Of a stretch of 19,856 nt of DNA, positions 14,938 through 19,856 are shown piece after piece (within the stretch, counting starts at the first letter, position 1; the number at the start of each line of letters is the position of its first letter). Under the pieces are notes generated by a model. That model made no database searches. It was not told the DNA's origin and was given only the letters and a program-made list of their open reading frames with translations. The translations under genes were made by a program, and so were the position numbers. This stretch comes from Alphaproteobacteria bacterium UBA3002 (lineage in GTDB: Bacteria > Pseudomonadota > Alphaproteobacteria > Rickettsiales > UBA3002): contig DDZS01000052.1 of assembly GCA_002346425.1 (NCBI GenBank), positions 1-19,856 on the forward strand. The letters run 5' to 3'.

Positions 14938-16004
14938 AAGACACATTAAACCAACTCATTTCGCGGCATAAGGAATTAAGCGATATGCTGGCTTCCGGCG
15001 AAGGGTTCGACGCGTCGGATTACGGTAAATTATCGAAAGAACTTTCCGACCTGACGCCTGTTGTGGAAACCGCTCTGGCGATTCAGCAGGCGGAACAGGA
15101 ACTGCAAGATGCGAAAGCACTCCTCGCCGATAAAAGCAGCGATGCGGAAATGAAAGCGCTGGCGGAAGAAGAGCAGCAACAGTTGAAGGCATTGCTAGAC
15201 CGGTTAGAGCATGAGCTGAAAGTTGCGTTGCTGCCAAAAGACGAAGCCGATGCGCGTAACGCGATTTTGGAAGTGCGCGCCGGGACCGGCGGTGACGAGG
15301 CCGCATTGTTCGCCGCTGAATTATTTCGCATGTATCAACGTTTTGCCGAACGCAAAGGCATGAAGTTTGAAACCATGGATGTCAACGAAACCGGCATTGG
15401 CGGCTATAAAGAAGCGACCGCCAATATCTCGGGCAAAAATGTGTTCGCGTGGCTGAAATTTGAATCCGGCGTGCATCGCGTGCAGCGCGTACCGGAAACC
15501 GAATCGGGGGGCCGAATTCATACTTCCGCGGCGACGGTTGCCGTTTTGCCGGAAGCGGAAGAAGTCGATATTGAAATCCGCGATGAAGATATCCGCATCG
15601 ATACCATGCGCGCTTCCGGGGCAGGGGGACAGCACGTGAATACGACGGATTCCGCGGTGCGCATCACCCACTTACCAACGGGAATTATTGTTACCAGCTC
15701 GGAAAAATCGCAGCATCAGAATCGTCAGCGCGCGATGCAGGTATTGCGGGCACGTCTGTATGATTTGGAGCGTGAGAAAATTGCGCGCGAACGGTCCGAT
15801 GCGCGTAAAGGACAGGTGGGTAGCGGGGACCGTTCAGAGCGGATTCGCACCTATAATTTCCCGCAAGGGCGCATCACCGATCACCGGGTGAATCTGACGC
15901 TGTATAAACTCAATGAAGTGCTCGATGGTGATTTGGATGAGATCATCAACACCCTGCATAACGAGGATCAGGCTGCCAAGCTCGCTGCCTTCGGTGATGA
16001 ATAA
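14928..16004 (+). CDS. prfA: Peptide chain release factor 1
   Basis: Recognises UAA and UAG stop codons and triggers peptide release. Seen: an N-terminal coiled region (about 1-105), the RF signature VRAGTGGDEAALFAAELFRMY (116-136, shown in family order), the codon-recognition tripeptide PET (189-191) in RVQRVPETES, and the catalytic GGQ loop GAGGQHVNTTDSAVR with Q235. The C-terminal half has SEKSQHQNRQRAM. The length of 358 is normal. It overlaps hisS by 10 nt and prmC by 8 nt. PrmC, encoded next, methylates Q235. Confidence 0.97.
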   Translation: MALKDTLNQLISRHKELSDMLASGEGFDASDYGKLSKELSDLTPVVETALAIQQAEQELQDAKALLADKSSDAEMKALAEEEQQQLKALLDRLEHELKVALLPKDEADARNAILEVRAGTGGDEAALFAAELFRMYQRFAERKGMKFETMDVNETGIGGYKEATANISGKNVFAWLKFESGVHRVQRVPETESGGRIHTSAATVAVLPEAEEVDIEIRDEDIRIDTMRASGAGGQHVNTTDSAVRITHLPTGIIVTSSEKSQHQNRQRAMQVLRARLYDLEREKIARERSDARKGQVGSGDRSERIRTYNFPQGRITDHRVNLTLYKLNEVLDGDLDEIINTLHNEDQAAKLAAFGDE

Positions 16005-16848
16005 CCTGACGCGTCGCGCGCTGCTGCAGCACATGCGGAAGCGGCTGCAGGCGCTGCAGATTGATGAAGCAGCGATAGAAGCCAAACACTTACTCTTGCA
16101 TGCGCTTCAGATAAAGCCTGAAGAGTTAGTCATGACGGACTCACAACTGCTGACATCCGTAGAGATTGACCAATGCGAAGCGCTGATCGCACGGCGAGAA
16201 GCGGGCGAACCCCTTTCGCAATTACTTGGCTACCGTGACTTTTGGAAAGACCGGTTTACAGTCACTCGCGATGTACTAACGCCGCGCGCCGATAGCGAAG
16301 CGCTGATTACTGCAGCCGTAAAGCAAGCCAAGCAATATGCTGCACCGCAACATATTTTGGATTTGGGCACCGGTACAGGCTGCTTAGGGCTTAGCTTATT
16401 ACGCGAATTTGACACCGCGCGGGCGACCTTGGTCGATCGCAGTGAAAGCGCACTACATGTGGCGCGCTGTAACGCAAATGCCCTCCAATTGGAACATCGG
16501 TGTTTTTTCCTGCAAAGTAATTGGGTTGAGACTTTACAAAGCAAGTATGATATGGTTATTACGAACCCGCCCTATATCAGTACGAAGGAAATGCCGTATC
16601 TGATGCCGGAGGTAAGAGATTACGAACCGGCACTGGCGCTCACCGCAGGTGAAGATGGATTGGACGCATATCGCTATTTAGTGCGAGAGGTGCCAAGAAT
16701 TTTAGCACCGGGAGGATCTATGATCTTAGAGCTAGGGGCAGGACAGCTGGACGTGGTGTGTCAGATGGCCACAAAACAACATTGGTCGGTCGCAAATGTG
16801 ATGCCGGATTTAGCCGGAATCGCGCGAGCACTTACCCTAACGCGATAA
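15997..16848 (+). CDS. prmC: Release factor glutamine N5-methyltransferase
   Basis: Methylates the glutamine of the GGQ motif in release factors. Seen: an N-terminal helical domain (about 1-80), the PrmC-type LTPRADSE (95-102; usually PRPDTE, so an Ala replaces Pro), SAM motif I LDLGTGTG (121-128), and the glutamine-methyltransferase signature NPPY (190-193) followed by VRDYEPALALTAGEDGL. The length of 283 is normal. I chose ATG 15997, which overlaps the prfA stop by 8 nt and starts the conserved N-terminus; an earlier in-frame start at 15913 lies inside prfA. The DUF4167 gene follows after 8 nt. Confidence 0.95.
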   Translation: MNNLTRRALLQHMRKRLQALQIDEAAIEAKHLLLHALQIKPEELVMTDSQLLTSVEIDQCEALIARREAGEPLSQLLGYRDFWKDRFTVTRDVLTPRADSEALITAAVKQAKQYAAPQHILDLGTGTGCLGLSLLREFDTARATLVDRSESALHVARCNANALQLEHRCFFLQSNWVETLQSKYDMVITNPPYISTKEMPYLMPEVRDYEPALALTAGEDGLDAYRYLVREVPRILAPGGSMILELGAGQLDVVCQMATKQHWSVANVMPDLAGIARALTLTR

Positions 16849-16856
16849 GGACGAAT

Positions 16857-17411
16857 ATGCGCAAAAATTTCCGTAGCAACAACGGTGGACGGCCGAATAT
16901 GAACAACCGCGGTGGCGGGGGGCGCAATAACAACGGGCGACGCAGCAGCGGGGGTGGACATGATCACCAATCGCTGGCACGGCAAAAGAAACATGCGCAG
17001 ACGCAAAAAGAGAAATACCTGAATCTGGCGCGCGATTCGCAGATGAATGGCGACCGGGTCGATGTGGAATATTTTTTCCAGCATGTGGAGCATTATTCAC
17101 GCACGATTGCAGAGATTGAAGCGAAAGAGGCCGAACACGCGCCGCGTCAATCAGTGGAACACCATGATGATGCGCAGGATGATGGGGATGAGTCTGAAGC
17201 ACAAGCAGCCGCTGAGGATGCGCAACCGGCTCCTAAAAAAGCACGACCACCACGCCAAAAACCAGCGCGTCAGGAGACGGAAGCAACGGCTGATGAGGCG
17301 GATGCGAGCGATAAGCCGCGCCGGGGTCGCCCACGCAAAGCCAAATCTGATAATGATGAGATTCCATTGCCTGCAGGCATGTTCGCTGAAAGCGAAGCCG
17401 CCAGCGCATAG
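16857..17411 (+). CDS. DUF4167 protein with low-complexity RG/N-rich head and AT-hook-like motif
   Basis: Function unknown; the DUF4167 family is found essentially in alphaproteobacteria, often after prmC. Seen: an Arg/Gly/Asn-rich N-terminus (1-33), the family core KEKYLNLARDSQMNGDRVDV and EYFFQHVEHYSRTIAEIE (about 51-88), then a disordered acidic/His stretch (94-125), a basic Pro-rich stretch and RRGRPRK (155-161), which matches an AT-hook core. The composition suggests RNA or DNA binding (inference). A Shine-Dalgarno (aagga) precedes ATG 16857; an upstream in-frame start at 16758 lies within prmC. The 111-bp gap after it (17412-17522) holds no evident terminator. Confidence 0.88.
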   Translation: MRKNFRSNNGGRPNMNNRGGGGRNNNGRRSSGGGHDHQSLARQKKHAQTQKEKYLNLARDSQMNGDRVDVEYFFQHVEHYSRTIAEIEAKEAEHAPRQSVEHHDDAQDDGDESEAQAAAEDAQPAPKKARPPRQKPARQETEATADEADASDKPRRGRPRKAKSDNDEIPLPAGMFAESEAASA

Positions 17412-17485
17412 ATTCGTCGCACGTCTGTTTTGTAAATGACGGTCCAAGAGGTGATGCCGAGCTTTTTCCGTTGCTCTAAAAGCCA

Positions 17486-17511
17486 TTAGCGGCTAACCGT
17501 TTTTGCGACGG
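17486..17511. promoter_or_regulatory. Short dyads upstream of the glycosyltransferase gene
   Basis: An 11-bp dyad, ttagc-g-gctaa (17486-17496), is directly followed by a small hairpin, ccgt/acgg around ttttgcg (17497-17511). They lie just upstream of the Shine-Dalgarno and ATG 17523, so a regulator or RNA structure could act here. Both are short and may be chance. Confidence 0.2.
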
Positions 17512-17522
17512 AAAGGCGAGCA

Positions 17523-18431
17523 ATGAAAACGGCTGTACTCATCCCCTGTTATAATGAAGCGCAAACCATTGCGCAGGTGATTCGCGATTTTCGTCAGCAT
17601 CTGCCGGATGCGACTATTTATGTATACGACAATAATTCTCAGGATAATACGGCTGCGATTGCGGTCGAACATGGCGCAGTCGTGCGCCGTGAAACCCGGC
17701 AAGGCAAGGGCTTCGTTATCCGCCGCATGTTCCGCGATGTCGAAGCGGATGTGTATGTGATGGTCGATGGCGATGCGACATATCAGGCATCCAAAGCACC
17801 GGAAATGGTGCAGCTTTTGGTGAACCAACATCTCGATATGGTCATTGGTCGGCGTCACGCGGTCGATGAGGATGCGGCGTATCGTAAAGGCCATGTGTGG
17901 GGCAACAAAATGTTCACCACCTGCGTCACCACATTGTTTGGTAAGGCATTCGAAGATATTTTCTCCGGCTATCGCGTCTTTTCGCGACGCTTCGTCAAAA
18001 GTTTTCCGGTCACAGCGACCGGTTTTGAAATTGAAACCGAGCTGGCAGTGCATGCGCTTGAGCAAGAATGCGCGGTGGCCGAAGTCGACACCGATTATTA
18101 CGAACGCCCCGAAGGCTCGCATAGCAAGCTGAGCACGTATAAAGATGGTTTTCGCATTCTGATGACGGTGATGGCGTTGCTGCGCCATAATCGTCCGCTC
18201 TTTTTCTATAGCAGCGTCGCGGCGGTATTCGCAGTGTTGTCCCTCATACTGGCGGTGCCGATCGTGCTAGATTATCTGGATACGGGATTGGTCGAACGCT
18301 TTCCGACGGCCATTTTGTGCACGGGTTTGATGATTCTTTCGGGAGTAGCTTTTACCACCGGCGTAATTTTAAATGCGGTGGCACGCATGCATCGCACCTT
18401 GAAACAATTGCATTATCTCGCGCAGCAATGA
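17523..18431 (+). CDS. GtrB/DPM-like family 2 glycosyltransferase with two membrane helices
   Basis: Probably moves a sugar from a nucleotide sugar to a polyprenyl phosphate at the inner face of the membrane. Seen: a GT2 catalytic domain with N-terminal AVLIPCYNEAQTIAQVI (4-20), metal-binding DGD (82-84) in VMVDGDATYQ, the acceptor-site region FSGYRVFSRRFVKSFP and GFEIETELAVHA, then a C-terminal pair of membrane helices (about 224-250 and 261-286). The size (302) and architecture match bactoprenol glucosyltransferases such as GtrB. The start has a purine-rich Shine-Dalgarno (ggaaaggcgag). Its stop overlaps the DUF2142 start as ATGA, so the two products probably act together. Sugar identity is unknown. 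Confidence 0.85.
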   Translation: MKTAVLIPCYNEAQTIAQVIRDFRQHLPDATIYVYDNNSQDNTAAIAVEHGAVVRRETRQGKGFVIRRMFRDVEADVYVMVDGDATYQASKAPEMVQLLVNQHLDMVIGRRHAVDEDAAYRKGHVWGNKMFTTCVTTLFGKAFEDIFSGYRVFSRRFVKSFPVTATGFEIETELAVHALEQECAVAEVDTDYYERPEGSHSKLSTYKDGFRILMTVMALLRHNRPLFFYSSVAAVFAVLSLILAVPIVLDYLDTGLVERFPTAILCTGLMILSGVAFTTGVILNAVARMHRTLKQLHYLAQQ

Positions 18432-19771
18432 GCTGGGCTTCCCCGCATCGTCTATTCCTGATTGTTTCGTTAGCCATTGGGTTGATCTATACCTTTATGA
18501 CGCCGCCCTTTCGCGCGCCGGATGAAACCGCACATTATCAACGCGTGCTGGCCTATATGGAAGGCAGTGTGTGGGGGCCGTATGATACCCGTACGCGCTA
18601 TGTCGAATTTCTCGCAACCGGCAATCAGTTGCGGCCGTATAACAGTAAGCAGGAGCAGGGCTATTCCTGGGAAGTACTGCAACGCATCTGGGCGAGTGGT
18701 GCTGATACCGATCCGGCACGGTCGCACCGTTTAAGCAGCGATGGACCAACGGTCGATCTGTATTCTCCCGCTGCCTATCTGCCTGCGATCATTACCGGAT
18801 GGGTTATCGACCAAGTCTATCCCTCTCCGGTAATATTGTTTTATGGCATGCGCATAAGCCTGCTTATCGCCAGCAGTTTGTTAATTGCCTGGGCCATAGC
18901 GCGTCTGCCTTATGCCCGATGGCCCGTGATGGCTCTGATGCTGTTTCCGATGGCGGTGTGGGGGCGCGCGATGATCACGGCCGACTCGCTTACTACAGCG
19001 TTCGCTCTGGCATTTATCGCGCTGATTTGCGCGCAGCCTTGGCGTCTTAAGGCGCTGGCGGTCGCCGGGATGGCGGTGACCTTATCCAAAATCATATTTG
19101 GAACCCTGCTTGGGTTGTTGTTTTTACCTGTGAACTGGCGGAAAGCTACGTTTGGGATACGGGTAGCCTTTTGCGGGCTCTTCATCCTGTGCGCCGGCGT
19201 TGGTATTGCATGGAATATTGCCGCCAAAGACACGTTGCAGGCGGCGACCGAGCGCGGCGTGCTGGCTTCCAACCCGTCGCAACAAGTTGCACAGATGCAA
19301 ACCGATCCGACGGCGTTTTTAACGGTACTTAGCGATACCCTCAGCAGTACAGAATTTCTGCTTAATGGCATCGTCACCGGCATCACGGGATATCTCGGAG
19401 AATTGGATGCACCGCTGCCTTTCTTGGTCAGCGCGATGGTGTTATTGCAACTTGCGATCATACTGATCCTCGCGCAGCCGGATGAAACACGCCCCACGCG
19501 ATGGACCCGCCTATGGTGCGCAGCTATTTTTTTCGGCACCCTGCTGCTGACGCTGGTGGCGCTTTATGTGCAGTGGAACCCTGTCGGCAATGCGTATATC
19601 CATGGGTTTCAGGGACGCTATCTCTATCCGGTATTACCGCTATTACTAGTGGCGCTTTTACCGCCGAAACAATGGCCACCGCGTAAATGTGTGCCTGTGA
19701 TTTGCCTAAGCACCCTATGGCCACACGCCGTCGCCATCGCGACGCTGTGGCAGAGTAATTACAGCGGGTAA
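18428..19771 (+). CDS. DUF2142 polytopic membrane protein, possible GT-C glycosyltransferase
   Basis: No assigned function. Seen: about 10 hydrophobic segments over 447 residues, the first at about 8-25, followed at once by the family motif PPFRAPDETAHYQR (26-39). Acidic residues in the first outer loop, here D32-E33, are where GT-C transferases that use polyprenyl-linked sugars carry their catalytic acids. The DUF2142 assignment rests on that motif and topology. It is translationally coupled to the upstream GT2 gene (ATGA), supporting a role in transferring the sugar that the GT2 loads onto lipid to an outer acceptor (inference). No GtrA-like flippase is visible. ATG 18428 is preferred; an upstream in-frame start at 18317 lies within the GT2 gene. 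Confidence 0.8.
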   Translation: MSWASPHRLFLIVSLAIGLIYTFMTPPFRAPDETAHYQRVLAYMEGSVWGPYDTRTRYVEFLATGNQLRPYNSKQEQGYSWEVLQRIWASGADTDPARSHRLSSDGPTVDLYSPAAYLPAIITGWVIDQVYPSPVILFYGMRISLLIASSLLIAWAIARLPYARWPVMALMLFPMAVWGRAMITADSLTTAFALAFIALICAQPWRLKALAVAGMAVTLSKIIFGTLLGLLFLPVNWRKATFGIRVAFCGLFILCAGVGIAWNIAAKDTLQAATERGVLASNPSQQVAQMQTDPTAFLTVLSDTLSSTEFLLNGIVTGITGYLGELDAPLPFLVSAMVLLQLAIILILAQPDETRPTRWTRLWCAAIFFGTLLLTLVALYVQWNPVGNAYIHGFQGRYLYPVLPLLLVALLPPKQWPPRKCVPVICLSTLWPHAVAIATLWQSNYSG

Positions 19772-19789
19772 ATGATTTAAGTAAGCGGG

Positions 19790-19856
19790 TGGTGCCTCGG
19801 GTCGGACTCGAACCGACACTCCCGTGAAGGAACCGGATTTTGAATCCGGCGCGTCT
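19790..19856 (-). tRNA. tRNA-Leu(CAA), 5' part beyond the window
   Basis: On the minus strand the anticodon arm ccgga/tccgg encloses the loop ttcaaaa, giving anticodon CAA (reads UUG). It is followed by a long variable arm (class II tRNA), a T-arm gtcgg-ttcgagt-ccgac and acceptor strand ccgaggc, discriminator A and an encoded CCA ending at 19790. The visible 5' end begins in the D arm (agac), so the D-stem start and 5' acceptor strand lie past base 19856. It is convergent with the DUF2142 gene, 18 nt away. Confidence 0.93.

Noticed and set aside
15492..15500. Release factor tripeptide PET instead of the PAT of E. coli RF1
   Set aside because: As I recall, PET occurs in ordinary RF1 proteins of many bacteria and keeps the PxT pattern, so no change in stop-codon reading is implied.
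18910..19539. A 209-codon open frame antisense to the DUF2142 gene
   Set aside because: It is a compositional shadow of the coding strand with no recognisable domain or ribosome binding site; similar antisense frames at 5549-5968 and 7440-7946 were rejected for the same reason.
19790..19856. tRNA-Leu 3' end as a phage or island attachment site
   Set aside because: No integrase, direct repeat of the tRNA end or foreign-looking genes are visible on the side inside the window.
1..19856. CRISPR arrays, insertion sequences, toxin-antitoxin modules and riboswitches
   Set aside because: No regularly spaced repeats, transposase-like frames or toxin partner for the lone XRE gene were found, and no gap is long enough for a typical riboswitch with recognisable conserved bases.

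Overview
The window is a densely coded chromosomal stretch of moderate GC that most likely comes from an alphaproteobacterium. The evidence is a DUF4167 protein (an essentially alphaproteobacterial family) directly after prmC, the order hisS-prfA-prmC-DUF4167, lysC and ptsP in the same neighbourhood, and ubiG near lysC. Order and family cannot be fixed by eye. No mobile element, CRISPR array or rRNA is visible, and no gene appears frameshifted.

Layout, left to right. (1) 1-2968: three tightly packed genes, a retropepsin-like RimK-associated protease (5' end outside the window), an inactive transglutaminase fused to seven membrane helices, and a RimK-like ATP-grasp ligase. This is a conserved triad thought to attach and trim amino acids on an unknown target. 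(2) 2965-6526: ubiG on the minus strand, divergent from a TPR-methyltransferase, rimI-like acetyltransferase and lysC run. (3) 6527-6604: two facing palindromes of a probable dispersed repeat. (4) 6605-8394: a divergent cytidylate kinase homologue and an FMN-dependent nitronate monooxygenase-like enzyme that share a very compact promoter region. (5) 8432-13224: ptsP (enzyme I-Ntr), a short RodZ-like protein, ispG and a secreted ankyrin-repeat protein. (6) 13266-13502: a small minus-strand XRE regulator with its own terminator. (7) 13601-17411: a possible short leader ORF, then hisS, prfA, prmC and the DUF4167 gene, most of them overlapping. (8) 17523-19771: a GtrB-like membrane glycosyltransferase coupled to a DUF2142 polytopic protein. 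(9) 19790-19856: the 3' part of a minus-strand tRNA-Leu(CAA).

Much of this is housekeeping: translation (hisS, prfA, and prmC, which methylates the prfA product; rimI; tRNA-Leu), isoprenoid and quinone synthesis (ispG, ubiG), amino acid synthesis (lysC) and nitrogen-type PTS signalling (ptsP). The less ordinary parts are the ATP-grasp/retropepsin triad, the GT2-DUF2142 pair, a cytidylate kinase homologue with altered substrate-site residues, a RodZ without its usual C-terminal domain, and a recurrent promoter geometry that predicts leaderless mRNAs for four genes. Several gene pairs overlap by 4 nt as ATGA or GTGA, so translational coupling looks common.
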